DNA from: Phymorhynchus buccinoides
Taxonomy: Eukaryota > Mollusca > Gastropoda > Neogastropoda > Raphitomidae
Assembly (NCBI GenBank): GCA_017654935.2
Contig: CM065704.1
Location: forward strand, 19,660,320-19,724,319
Direction of reading: 5' to 3'
Length of the DNA stretch: 64,000 nucleotides
The position numbers and the translations under genes are program-made. The notes beneath the pieces are model-generated. The model searched no databases. It worked only from the letters and a program-made list of their open reading frames with translations, and had not been told where the DNA came from. This document shows positions 11,532-24,184 of this stretch, piece by piece (positions within the stretch are counted from its first letter, which is position 1; each line of letters opens with the position of its first letter).

Positions 11532-13285
11532 TGTGACGAGGTAATGGGTTAAAAGGCTAAGTCCCTAGGGAAGACTTTAGAAAATTTGCCTTTAGCCCAC
11601 TTCTCTAGGGTATGGGAGATGAGCAACTTTCCCGGCCCCTTTTCATCTAATAAATTTATATTTGTGCCCGGGTTCTGGCTCGTATGGTTGTAAGAAATAC
11701 AAGTGGTTGAATTGCTCTAAATGGCAGACAGAGAGAAGTAGGGTTTTACATGAAATTACAAGACTCCCACTCTCATCAGTCTGACCAAAGGGTTCAGGAT
11801 TATTTGACACTTGTATTTTATTTACTCCCAAAATCTGCATAAGATTATGCAGCAATAATAATAAAGCAGCTCAATGGCGCCAAAACAAAATATGGATAAA
11901 AAAACAATGAAATCCGAAAGGATTCACAAGACTTTTGTCTTTCTATAAGGTTCGCCCCATGCCGGAAGGGTTACTAATTATCTTCAGTGTCCGTAGGAAA
12001 GTTCAAATGATTGGCGCAGTCCGGGGGACTTAGCTGTTGTCAGGGTCCTCCGTGGTGATCGGCGAGTGCTGGGTTGGCTGGGCTTGCTCGTCAGATGAGA
12101 GTAGCTCCCAGTCGTTCCGGTTACGGCTTCGCGGGATGGCACGGTTCAGGCGTGGTCTCCTCGCGGATTCTGGGTGCGGGTCGTCTTGGCGGCGGTCCCG
12201 TCTTGGTGCTTGGTGGAGTCCGGGATGATCGTCCGGCCCACGATGCCCTGCTGATAATCACAGGAGAAGGTGGATGTAGGTCTCTATGGCTTAGAGACAA
12301 GGGGCTTCAGTCGGCAGGGCATTAGTGAATCCCAACCGGCTAGAAGGCTTCCCTTGTACAATAGCACTAGTTAATAAATAAACTGAATTTCAGTTAACAA
12401 ACTGAGATCAGTAAAACATAAAAGGTGATCAAGACAACATCACTCTCCATCCAACACCTGGAAAGGAATGGTATCATAAAGTGCAAGATTGCGGCCCATA
12501 GGTTTCCTACTAAAAATAGACAAAAGGGTTAGTAGGCATAAACTCCGGTTCTGGTACCAAAAGTGTTCAAGTCAAAAACACACACACACAAATAATCAGT
12601 GCACATAAATAGAATAGAATGTTTACCACTTCTTTTCTATAACATATCTATCTACTCCTTATTCATCATTGAACATAGGATCTAGATCAAAACTAGGGTC
12701 AAACAAACCAGATCTCAATCACCTGCCATCAATAATACTCACTAATTGGGCTATAACTGGCTGGGAGAGGGTGAGTCTGCAATGTTGCTCTAGCTAGGTT
12801 TCAGCGTCTTGTGTGAAAAACTTTTTCTCACTACGCCAATTATAGCCTTCACTTTCAAACAATGAAAGCCTGTCATTGGTTTATAGCAGTCGACACATCA
12901 CAAGATGATGTTCAAAATGTACAGAACAATCACGCGCCGATTACAGCATTATCACATGCCGGACATTCCTAACCTTGCTCATGATAGGAAAGGCAAAACC
13001 GTCTTCAAAGGGAATTGACCGTGGTTGTCACTTTCTCATGGTGAGGAGGGTAGATAAGGGGGGGGGGGGTGAAGGGAGATAACCTCGGTAGGGGTTACAT
13101 GCCGACCGGGGAGACAAATCGAACTTCAAACAGACAACGGCCTTAATCGGCGTTCTCTTTGAAGCGGCCGGGCAATTAAAGTGGTGGCCGAGTAAAGAAA
13201 TGAAAAGGAGAGAGGGTGAGAGAGGGGGGGGTGGGGTGTAGATAAGAAATAAAGAAAGCGGGTCGCGCGGGACACTTACGTCACA
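11532..13285 (+). mobile_element. Solo LTR, copy 2 (1754 bp)
   Basis: Begins TGTGACGAGG and ends TTACGTCACA. It is the inverted homologue of 5162-6902 along its whole length. Its flanks CCAGA (11527-11531) and CCAGC (13286-13290) are a 5-bp target duplication with one mismatch. AT-rich stretches with aataaa occur near 11650 and 11850. The 10-mer TGGCGCAGTC at 12012-12021 resembles a primer-binding site for a tRNA with a GACTGCGCCA 3' end, but it lies inside the unit and is probably coincidental or a relic of an older structure. Confidence 0.87.
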
Positions 13286-13290
13286 CCAGC

Positions 13291-15110
13291 TAAGCACTGG
13301 TATCAAGCCTACGGGTACAATATATCATCGCCTCATTATAGAAGTGTTCATGATGGCCAGAACTTGGATAAGACACTTGTTAGAGTGGTCTTCCACCAAG
13401 TATGAATAACTTTGAAGCACGATGCTTCTAAACTCATTGGCAATGAGACGTTTTTGTGGAAGCAGACTCACTTTGAACAACATATCATTCCTTTCAACTG
13501 TAGCTGGAAATGCGTGGGACAGCACTTATTACACAACATTGACTACTGGGATAATTGTTGGCACCAGACGAGGCCCTGACAATCAGAAATCTGTAATGCA
13601 GCAATGGGCGCAAAGCAGGGCAACACCCATCTGCACATGTACAAATCTGCACAAATAAAAGGAGGCTTTGTGTGCAAAAATATTGTGACAGTTACCATCA
13701 GAAATTCTGAAAATGATCAAATGATGAAGAGAGCATTGTGGACATTTAACCCGTTGAGGGCACAAACAACATGTTTGTATAATAATATGAATCTGATCTG
13801 TTTCTAAGAACTTGGCCATTGTATTTTGTGCTACAATCCCCGACAGGGAGAAGACCCGCTGATTCACTAATAATTCTCTTCTTGAAGTTGCATGCTGCTT
13901 GACATTAGTCTGCAATTCCAATGAGACCACTAAAAGTACACCTTTCTCTAACAAGAGTGGAAAAGCAACAAGTGTGCACCAACACATCCTCTGATGCTTC
14001 CCCCACTCTTTCCCTTCTTCACTCACCCCTCCATTCAATGGCACGTCGGCCATTTTACCCACCTATAAAATAATTAATTGACACTGATTGATGTATTGTA
14101 CTGCTTGGCGCATAGTAACAAAGGCCAAGTGTTAAGATTAAGGTTAGAGATGTCATCAGTACTTAGGTTAGCATTTATATAACCATAGGCTAATGTACCA
14201 ATTATGAGATTGTTACTGCAGAGATTTAAAATATATTAAAATAAAAAGTTGAAATATTCAATGCAAAGTCAAGGTCAAGCATTGAAGATGAAAGGTTTAG
14301 ACATGAAATAGGTATCAGTAATTCAATATCCTATTTACACCTTAGCTTAGAAAAAACCCACATAGCTTATTTTACGACAGCAGTGCAAAAGTTGAAAAAG
14401 TATAGTTGATACATGTACAATAAAATCACACACTCAAGGTCAAACGTCAAGGTCAACAAGGCATACTGAGGGGCACATCAGTGTCAATACAATAGTAGCA
14501 CACAAGTTTGAAGTGATCCTGTGACATGGTTCTTAAGACAATTGCCAGGCAAATGAAAGGACACAAAAGATCGTTATAGCCCTCTCCGCAGAGTGGCTGG
14601 GGGCTAATAAGTAATAAAATAGGATATAGTTCACATAGTTTGAATCATTTCAGCAAATTAAACTATTTTTCTTACAAACAAAAGCATTAGATACGAAATA
14701 ATTATGGTAAGTGCATGTTTTTACAGTTCTCTTCCTATGGCGGCCATTTTGAATATTACGTCATAACTCAAAATGCCCAACATTTACAACTTGGCCTCCA
14801 AAGAATTTGGATTCAGCACCCTCAAATCATGTTAGATCGACATAAAAACCTAATATCTATCACAAAACAAGGTCAAGTTTAATTTCGCCTGGACTATTAG
14901 CGAAAACTAATGGCTTTTCAATATTACTGAAATAAGTCGTGATTTATTTGAAAAACTGAAGTGACAAAGTTATTTGATGGCTCGAAATAAAGCCGTATGA
15001 AACATTATGAAGCAATTTGACTCGAAATGACCGAAAAAATCAGTTTTTTGCTTCTCCTGTGAAGTGACGTCTTTCCACTTACGTCTGTATTGCATGCGGG
15101 CGGCGAATTC
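13291..15110. other. Unassigned sequence including an old dispersed repeat
   Basis: The longest frame is 159 aa on the minus strand (13583-14062), starting MGKMADVPLNGG. It matches no family known to me and shows no clear motif. The region 14795-14900 is homologous to the sequence flanking the tandem Helitrons at 36950-38270 and preserves their empty target site at 14853/14854. Confidence 0.5.
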
Positions 15111-15390
15111 TATGGCTGGTACCCACGTGTCGTCATATCCGGCCACAAGGAGCGCCATATTATGGGAGACCGCCATCTTAGTCCTTACCTTTTTTTGAAA
15201 AATGCTAGATCGATGCTGCGTATTTGGCTGTTCCAATTCGAAACTTATCTAAATTGTATTTATAACATCTGGATGTTTTCTTTACACGTTTAAATAACAT
15301 TTTCACTTTGTTTACACACAAATAAGGACTAAGATGGCGACACTTCCGTTGGAAGGGTCGAGATGCGCACGCAGGTGGGTTGGAGCCATA
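15111..15390. mobile_element. 280-bp MITE, copy 1
   Basis: Ends TATGGCT...AGCCATA are inverted; longer imperfect terminal inverted repeats (ggctggtacccac / gtgggttggagcc) follow inward, and a second inverted pair gccatcttagtcctta / taaggactaagatggc lies inside. TA on both sides suggests a Tc1/mariner-type TA target. An almost identical copy sits in opposite orientation at 40321-40600. It is non-coding. Confidence 0.85.
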
Positions 15391-15817
15391 CGATGAAAAT
15401 GATGTTTTACGTCATCTCGGTCATAGACACATATGGGACATTTGTAAATACAAAGATGGTGGGAACAATACTGGCTGCAATGCCCGGAGGCAGTGCAACA
15501 CCAGTACAGTCCTGAGGTTTTAACAATATAGATAGGTGTAGCGGTAACCACGCCTCGGTTAAACCTCATCGGCTATGGTACCGCAACATTATTATTGATT
15601 ACAGTTAAGTATTATTCTATACGACGAAGTAGCGGTCTATTTATATCTGTCGATCGATCTTCAGGTTGAAAAGGGCCAATGTTAGCTAACATAAGCTTAC
15701 AGATGGATAAGGATCTATTATTAGGCCTTCCAGGGAAGACACTGATTTGTAGCTAGCCGGATCTTTCAAAACTAATGGCTGCTGCTGAATTATCTTTCCA
15801 GCAAAGATAAACACAGA
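15391..15817. other. Spacer with LINE-tail-like stem-loop
   Basis: The segment ttttacgtcatctcggtcat...atgggacattt at about 15409-15445 matches similar sequences at 25569, 46150 and 46615 and may be a 3'-end signature shared by retroposons. Nothing else is recognised. Confidence 0.4.

Positions 15818-15901
<84 letters not shown>
15818..15901. repeat. (GA)n microsatellite
   Basis: About 40 GA units with one early GGG interruption. Confidence 0.97.
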
Positions 15902-15903
<2 letters not shown>

Positions 15904-16335
15904 CTGGGAATTTGAAATTGAATAGTTTAACGTTGCATGACATGTAAACAGATTCTTGTGTAGCGTAATTATTGTTTGTACTTTTTTTTTCAAACATTGG
16001 ATCTGTATTTTTTCTCCTTTTTATTGATAGACACTACTAACTTCAATGAATTGGCATCACAATCATCATCGTTTGACATCGTCTTCATCATCGATATTGT
16101 CGATGAGCGTCGTCGTCCACATCATTATCGACAATAACAATAAAGGTGTCGTCTCGGATGACAACAAGCCTCCATCCACAATGGTAACTGAATGTGCATC
16201 ATCATTTTCAGGCAATGCACTATCAGAGAAAATTTGACGTGAATATGATCTCCTGTAGTTGAATGTTCGTACGTTATTATTCAAAATTACAAAAAATAGC
16301 CACCACTAACTAAAAAAAACATCATAATAACCATA

Positions 16336-17706
16336 CCATTGATACGAGTCTCTCGGTCTGTGCCTTGATGCGTGGACTACCAACAATAAGAAGAACAGTA
16401 AAAGGTCGGAAAGAGCAGAGATAGTCATGTTGTCTGACATGAACCAGCCTGGTACCTAAGGTTTCTAGAGTCCACCCCCCACCCCCCTCACACTGAAAAC
16501 AATCGCCCTGCACTAGCAGTGACGAGCTCCCCAGGTGTCAGCAGCCCGGGTTCACTTATACGAGTCTCTCGGTCTGTGCCTAGAATGTGTCAGCTGATAC
16601 ATGAACTTATGCATTATAAAATGTATTTGGATAACATGTTAGTGCTAAGTGAAAGAATATTCACTGTTTTCATGTATTACATTATGTGTGTATATGCGCA
16701 CCCTCAATGTTATAGGCCGGAGGTCTGACTTTAAAACATTTTTGAGTTAGAGGTGTTTTTGCCTATAGTGTTATACCATACCATAATACTGATACGAGTT
16801 TCTCGGTCTGTGCCTAGAATGTAATACCACACCATACCATACCATACCACACCATACCATACCATACCATACCATACCATACTACTGATACGAGTCTCTC
16901 GGTCTGTGCCTAGAATGTAATACCATACCATACCATACTACTGTGCCTAGAATGTAATACCATACCATACCATACTACTGTGCCTAGAATGTAATACCAT
17001 ACCATACCATACTACTGTGCCTAGAATGTAATACCATACCATACCATACTACTGTGCCTAGAATGTAATACCATACCATACCATACTACTGTGCCTAGAA
17101 TGTAATACCATACCATACCATACTACTGTGCTTAGAATGTAATACCATACCATACCATACCATACCATACCATACCATTGATACGAGTCTCTCGGTCTGT
17201 GACTAGAATGTAATACCATACCATACCATACCATACCATACCATACCACACCACACCATACCATTGATACGAGTCTCTCGGTCTGTGCCTAGAATGTAAT
17301 AAGAAACCATACCATACCATACCATACCATACCATACGATTGATACGAGTCTCTCGGTCTGTGCCTAGAATGTAATACCACACCATATCACACTTTACCA
17401 TTGATACGAGTCTCTCGGTCTGTGCCTAGAATGTAATACCACACCATATCACACTATACCATTGATACGAGTCTCTCGGTCTGTGCCTAGAATGTAATAC
17501 CACACCATATCACACTATACCATTGATACGAGTCTCTCGGTCTGTGCCTAGAATGTAATACAACACCATATCACACTATACCATTGATACGAGTCTCTCG
17601 GTCTGTGCCTAGAATGTAATACCACACCATATCACACTATACCATTGATACGAGTCTCTCGGTCTGTGCCTAGAATGTAATACCACACCATATCACACTA
17701 TACCAT
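16336..17706. repeat. Compound satellite: tacca pentamers, 37-bp and 61-bp units
   Basis: The core word gatacgagtctctcggtctg with tgcctagaatg occurs alone at about 16340 and 16557, then in tandem. From about 16920 to 17150 a 37-bp unit (taccataccatactactgtgcctagaatgtaa type) repeats about six times. From about 17160 to 17400 the core is separated by variable runs of the pentamer tacca. From 17401 to 17706 a regular 61-bp unit repeats about five times. The three zones share one ancestral motif amplified at different periods. Open frames rich in MVWYG are translations of the pentamer. Confidence 0.95.
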
Positions 17707-17903
17707 AGCACCACAAACAACAACAACAACCACAAGGAAGCAACAAACAACAACAAAGCAACAACGTCAGTCTCGGCAACGTTCCAATGATATATAAACA
17801 TGACGCATAGGGGAATGTGATGGATGTTGAACGATGTCTACACAGGGGCACTGTCACTGTCATTTCGTCACTTATAGTCTGTGTGATTGATGGTGATGTA
17901 CAC

Positions 17904-18061
<158 letters not shown>

Positions 18062-18216
18062 CGAACGAATCTTTTTTTAATCTTGAAAAGGAATAAGCAC
18101 AGTACAGGCTTGTTTACATCTCACCAACAACAAAGAAGAAAATATTAGATGACAATAAAGAATCAGTTCAATACATAATTATCCACACAGCCACACGCAA
18201 CATACACAACAGCTAC

Positions 18217-18223
18217 ACACACA

Positions 18224-18258
<35 letters not shown>

Positions 18259-18298
18259 GCGCACGCGCACGCACATGCACACGCACACACACACACTG
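18217..18298. repeat. (GCAC)n / CA-rich tract
   Basis: A run of gcac/acgc tetramers from about 18221 to 18260 passes into CA-rich sequence. Confidence 0.9.
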
Positions 18299-18489
18299 TA
18301 CCAAAAATTATCGTGAAAATGCAAAAACAAATCACTAGATGCAAAGCACAAAAAAAGACCAACATTATTTAGAAGCATCAAAACATGATTCCACGAGTCG
18401 TACAGACATGCACTTCGAAGGTACACGTACATGCGCACGTGCAACGCACACACACAACAACATATAGTACTGTTATACTGTTTATACTG

Positions 18490-18785
18490 TTTGACTGCAA
18501 ATTCGTGTATTAGGAGTTCAAATGAATTTTTTTTTATGTGTTTGACCAGTGGTCAGTGTCACTGACTAGTTGTCACTTTGCCCAAACCACAATAAAATTG
18601 TCATGACACTGACCACTGGTCAACCACATCAACAAATTTTCATTTGAACTCCTAATACACTAATTAGCAGTCAAACAGTGAAAATAGGCCAAAATGACCA
18701 CTGGTCAGTGACACTGACCACTGGTCAAACACATCAAAAAATTGTTCATATGAAATCCTAATACACTAATTAGCAGTCAAACTGT
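18490..18785. repeat. Inverted repeat with an extra third arm
   Basis: The arm at 18490-18564 (ttgactgcaaattcgtgtat...gaccagtggtcagtgtcac) is reverse-complementary to 18605-18677. The latter is repeated directly at 18712-18784. Each arm carries the sub-palindrome ttgaccagtggtca. This looks like a foldback element with one arm duplicated. Confidence 0.85.
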
Positions 18786-19085
18786 CTAACTGTCCTGGGC
18801 AAAAACAGGCCTGGGCAAGAACGGCCTGGGCAAAAACGGTGCACTCTCAAATCAGACGACCACTGGTCAGTTCCACAACTGCATTCTGCACAAGGCAAAC
18901 TATCAGTGATCAGTGCCACTAACATGTGGACACAAAGTCGATAAAAATCACATTTTTATTCTTATCAGATTGCACTCTGTTAAAAATTAAAGACAGCTAG
19001 TTATTAATTTTATTTAACAAAGACTTGATAAAAAAAAAGTTGAGAACTTAACAGGAATAAGTTTTTATAATTCCAACTTTCATTT

Positions 19086-19275
19086 GGACAAAACAGCGGT
19101 TCAAAATCGGGCGCCGTTTTGTCCAACGACGCCGTTTTGTCTATAGACAAAACGGCGGATTTTGAACCGCAGTTTTGTCCGAATCATAATAGAAAATGTG
19201 GACAAAACGGCGGATGTAACCCCGCCGTTTTGTCTATAGACAAAACGGCGGAATTTGGACAAAACGGCGGTTAAC
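19086..19275. repeat. Nested palindromes with ccgccgttttgtc core
   Basis: A perfect 30-bp palindrome (ccgccgttttgtcta and its complement) is centred at 19236. A near copy is centred at 19142. The latter lies inside a larger inverted repeat whose outer arms are ggacaaaac[a/t]gcggttc (about 19086) and its complement ending at about 19180. The unit gacaaaacggcgg occurs at least six times on alternating strands. No gene is present. Confidence 0.9.
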
Positions 19276-19908
<633 letters not shown>

Positions 19909-20010
19909 ATTTGACTCAAGAAATCCCAACCATTGTCTGCATCCTAGCGATTAAAAACCATGACGGGAAAATGGCAGATTTTAATTTAAGACTGAATTTT
20001 ACAAATAACT

Positions 20011-20224
20011 CGTTTTGTACATCAGTTCTCTCAGTGGTATTTGTACATCAGTTCTCTCAGTGGTATTTGTACATCAGTTCTCTCAGTGGTATTTGTACAT
20101 CAGTTCTCTCAGTGGTATGTGTACATCAGTTCTCTCAGTGGTATGTGTACATCAGTTCTCTCAGTGGTATGTGTACATCAGTTCTCTCAGTGGTATGTGT
20201 ACATCAGTTCTCTCAGTGGTATTT
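20011..20224. repeat. 26-bp minisatellite, about 8 copies
   Basis: Unit gtacatcagttctctcagtg plus gtattt repeats with a single t/g polymorphism (gtatttgtac versus gtatgtgtac) that sorts copies 1-4 from later ones. Because 26 is not divisible by 3, all three frames stay open and give repetitive proteins. These are not genes. Confidence 0.96.
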
Positions 20225-20599
20225 GACAAACTGAATCTTTGTTGTGTGTTCATCCTCAAAGAAATGACGCGTTGATTTGAATTCCATGTGCTCATTCCTG
20301 CACATGTAGTCATTACAACGACAACGAATAATAACAACCCTCCCTTTCTTACTTATGCCTTCAATTTCATCAAGGGAAATAAAATAAGCCGCGAAAGTTA
20401 TACACCGTCGGACTACCAGAATGTACCAGTACGTTGGAATACACACACACTTTCGGAACGCATTTGTTCACGGGGAGCAGCCTACATGTATGTGCTGCTA
20501 CCGTCTTGTTTCTTGTTGTTTGCGTCTAAAGCTACATGTTTCTTACATGAATATGCCCAACACTAGAATTTAAAAAAAAGTATAACTGTTCGCGATCAA

Positions 20600-21325
20600 A
20601 ATGGGTTAAAGGCTGAACTGAAAATGTCCCTATGTCAGAAATTGATAAACACACCATAAGAAACTATCATGCCAAATGTCATGCTTACTACATGAAAATA
20701 CCCAACACTAGAATTGTATTTAGTTATAACTGTCTGCGAGCAAAATTCCCTGAATGGGTTAACCTTTATCAGACGTTGCTTGTGATTATACTTCTCCAGA
20801 TGATGCGGGTCTCCTCGTACCCACAGATTTGTACATGCATTTTAACAGTATTTATCCCTCTCCAGATGATGCGGGTTCTCCAGGACCCATACTCGTCAAA
20901 GAGTCACTTTTGACGAGTCACCATGTGTGTGACATGGTGACTCTTCTCCAGATGGCGCGGGTCTCCCACGACCCATACTCAATGCACTGCAGTGACATAT
21001 TTCTGCTCTTTAAAGTATGGGTCCTCCGTGACCCATAGGAGAAGTATGTTAAAATGATGTATCTAATTATTACTTTAGTTTTTACTGTATTGGCACCAAC
21101 ATTTGCTGACATATACCAAACTATGTTTTTTTTAAAATACAAAATGTTTTATTATCATAGTCCCAATAGTTTCTGAGATATTAAGTCATGTGTGCGTCTC
21201 TGGGTCTTGGACGACCCATGAAGCACGGTAAAGGTTAAAGGCTGAACTGACAATGTCCCTACGTCAGAAATGAAATGAATAAACACATCATAAGAAACTG
21301 TCATGCCAAATGTCATGCTTGTACG
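20600..21325. repeat. Internally duplicated repeat with tctccagatgatgcgg words
   Basis: The segment aaaggctgaactga[a/c]aatgtc...atgccaaatgtcatgct occurs at about 20610-20690 and 21235-21315. Between them, four variants of ctccagatg[a/g][t/c]gcgggtct with gacccata follow one another (about 20798, 20870, 20946 and an inverted one at 21018). Confidence 0.8.
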
Positions 21326-22064
21326 TTAAAAAATGCACAATGATGACAATTCCTCCTCAGCTAACTGGAGATAGTGAATGAGTGTAGGCCATGAATGAGT
21401 GTAGGCCAACGTGCAGTGAAGCGTTGCTTTGTCGTTGTTTCCACTTGCCATCGCTGCGCCTCCACTTGAAGCTCTACTAGCTAGCCTAGCCTAGTGCACC
21501 GATTTCATCATTTTCATCATCCAGTCTGTTCCCCGTTGCAGCAGACGCAGCCCCGCGGCAAGTCAGTCATTAACAAAAGCATAGTTCTGAAGCAGACGAC
21601 TGGTCGGACATACTGGCTGCAGTTTCGAAGTGTTGAGGTGTTTGTTTTTTTCGAGCCAAGTTTTCACGAATAGAACCACAGCTAAGGTTTTGTGTGGCTG
21701 GGTTCAGTGGCTGAATTGGATTGTTGAAATCTGTAAGTTTGCATGTGAAATACAGGCCTATTTGGGTTTTTTACCATTCGTGAGCGATCATGTGTGTGGT
21801 GTAAAAGAAATTAAAAGAATGTTTAAATAAAATAATTGTTAGAATCCAACTACTTTAGAATTTAGATATTTATTTTGTTCATAAAAAAAAGTCCCATTGT
21901 TCGTATAATGCAGAAAACTGCGATAGCAGGCAGTGTTACCGCAGGCGCGCGCACTTGCTTGTGTGTGTGTTGTGTGTGTGTGTGTGTGTGTGTGTGCTCT
22001 GGCTAAGTACTAATCAACATAGATTTTCATTGTTGATTATGATTATGGTTAAAAATAACAATAA
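21326..22064. other. Unassigned sequence
   Basis: No repeat or convincing frame. The 66-aa plus frame at 21630-21830 has no motif. A (GT)n run lies at 21960-21996. Confidence 0.4.
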
Positions 22065-22660
22065 ACAAGGGCGTCGCCGAGTGGCAGACATGTCCGTCAC
22101 CAGCAATGCCACGCACTTGCGACACCCCGTAGAGTGTCACATCCTGACACAAAATTGGAAGGGATTCTGTCTTCTAGTTCACGAGATACAGCTTGAAGAA
22201 GAAACATATAGCGCAAAGAAATTTCGGTTTTCAAGGTCAAGGTCAGCATGGTGATAATTTATGCTCGGATGTTTTCTTCTCTAGGGTATACAGTACCACA
22301 CACAATCTGAAGCGCTTCTGTCAAGTACAAATGTGGAAAATATGGCTTAAAACCCAATGTGTAGACCTCTACCACTGTCAAGGCCTACAGATCGCCAGGA
22401 CCGTGACCGTGACCTTGATCGGTATGCCACCATCAGAACGGGCATAAGCCAAACCACCTTCATACCAAGTTTCAACATCCTATGTCGATCGGATTTTCGG
22501 TTTTCAAGGTCGTACGTCAAGGTCAAGGTAACGACGGCAAAATGGTTTGCGCGGATTTCTTCTTTCACACAAAATTTGACGCGATTCGGTCAAGCGGTTC
22601 GGGAGATATCCTTGGGGCAGACAGAAAAAACAACAACAACAAAACAAACAAACAAACAGA
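22065..22660 (+). repeat. AGGTCA-rich modular repeat, copy C
   Basis: Plus-strand copy starting acaagggcgtcgcc at 22065 and ending in cagacagaaaaaacaac with (aaac)n at about 22620-22660. It is shorter than copies A and B because one internal module is missing. Directed words tcaaggtcaaggtca occur at about 22228 and 22515. Confidence 0.88.
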
Positions 22661-23818
22661 CAAACCAGCCCGTCGCAAAGTCAGATCCCCTTCGGTGACG
22701 GACAAAAAGTGTTTTTGTTAGGACTGACTTATCCGCCCCTGCAAAGCCTACTATGAAGACCCCGATCCCCCCCATCCCCATCCTAGTAGCGTAGCTTTTC
22801 ACTACAAACCTACCACTGACTGTGCTAATGTCACCTCATAATCCCATTTCCAGCAAATGAGGTACTGAATTTCAGGTTGACACAGAATCTCGGAGAAAGC
22901 TAGAAAGAATGGACTTTTGAGGAAATGTATTCTGGCGATTATCGCACGCGCGCACGCGCGCACACACACACTAATACAAACGCTGGCTTCGAGAGCATCC
23001 AGAAGTTAACATATTTGACATTATCACTGTAGGCCTGCAACAAAACGCATGCCCTGAGTAATGACCTAAGTTAATCAGTTGTTTGATTGAAATGACCTGA
23101 GTGACTACAGAGAGTGTGCCCGGCCCCTTTAGACTAGGCCTACTGTTGGCCTACTAGTTTCCTGCTTGGGGGTGGGTTCTTTCTCTGTAGAACTGCTTTA
23201 CACTGGTTTCCTCCAGACGAGGGTTATTTCATCATCCGAGGCTGAAAGTTAGTGGGCGTGTTTGATCCACGAGACTTCGATCAAAGCGCTGCTCACTGGT
23301 AAAGGCTGTGCGCGTGATAGACGCGAGGCGCGCGCGTGTACGCTTCGCTGAGGATTTTGTTGTTGACGTGTGAGGGGCGTGCGCGTGCATGCGTCATGAC
23401 CTGCGCAACTCTAAGTTTCTTTTCTAGCTTGTTTCTGTAGTGCACTGACTTTAAAAAAATGTGTTTTCCTGTTTTGTACACATTCCTTTCTTGTGCCACG
23501 TGTGTGAATACGGGAGACAGAAGGTGAGGGTGGTTTGTGTTTGTACACTACTAAGCTTGAAAGGAAAATCGGTTGATTTTGTCACAGTTATGAAAGGAAT
23601 GGATTGGTAACATATTGTTGGTATGATTGACGCTAGCTGCTGAATCGTTTTCTTTTCAGTCGAAACCGGGGAAATCCGGTTTTTATTCTGCTGACGTATT
23701 GGCTGTCGATAGGTTGCTATGGTAACTGGGTCTTTTTACTTGTTGGGCGTGTTTGTGTGCGGGTCTGTTTTTGTCATTTTAGCTACGATGTCGGCCATTA
23801 TAGCCAACAATATGCCAT

Positions 23819-23822
<4 letters not shown>
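22661..23822. other. Unassigned sequence
   Basis: Alternating cgcg/gtgt-rich stretches (22944-22970 and 23310-23400) without gene evidence. Confidence 0.4.
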
Positions 23823-23878
<56 letters not shown>

Positions 23879-23892
23879 TGTGTGTGTGTGTT
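23823..23892. repeat. (GA)n(GT)n microsatellite
   Basis: About 27 GA units pass into 8 GT units. Confidence 0.97.
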
Positions 23893-24184
23893 TGTGTGAT
23901 TATTATTATTATTAACATTTATACGCCTAATCAAATGAATGCCATAGGCGTAGGCCTGTACAATCAATAAATAATTGTAACAACATAACAAAAACAATAC
24001 ATAAGCATGCACGATTGAGCACACAACGCACCCCCATCCACACACACATACACACGCACGCACGCACACGCACACATACACACACACACGCGCGCGCGCA
24101 GGCAATGCATCGACGCACAAACCAGGTCATGAAGGGATGTGTGTGTGTGTCACTGTGTGTGTCACTGTGTGTGCGCGCGCGTGT

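Noticed and set aside
12012..12021. TGGCGCAGTC as a primer-binding site marking an LTR end at 12005
   Set aside because: The inverted copies extend 1.27 kb beyond it to ends that have matching duplications, so it is internal to the LTR unit.
16920..17706. Regular direct repeats that could be taken for a CRISPR array
   Set aside because: Spacers are not unique: whole units including spacer repeat, and the setting is eukaryotic. It is a satellite.
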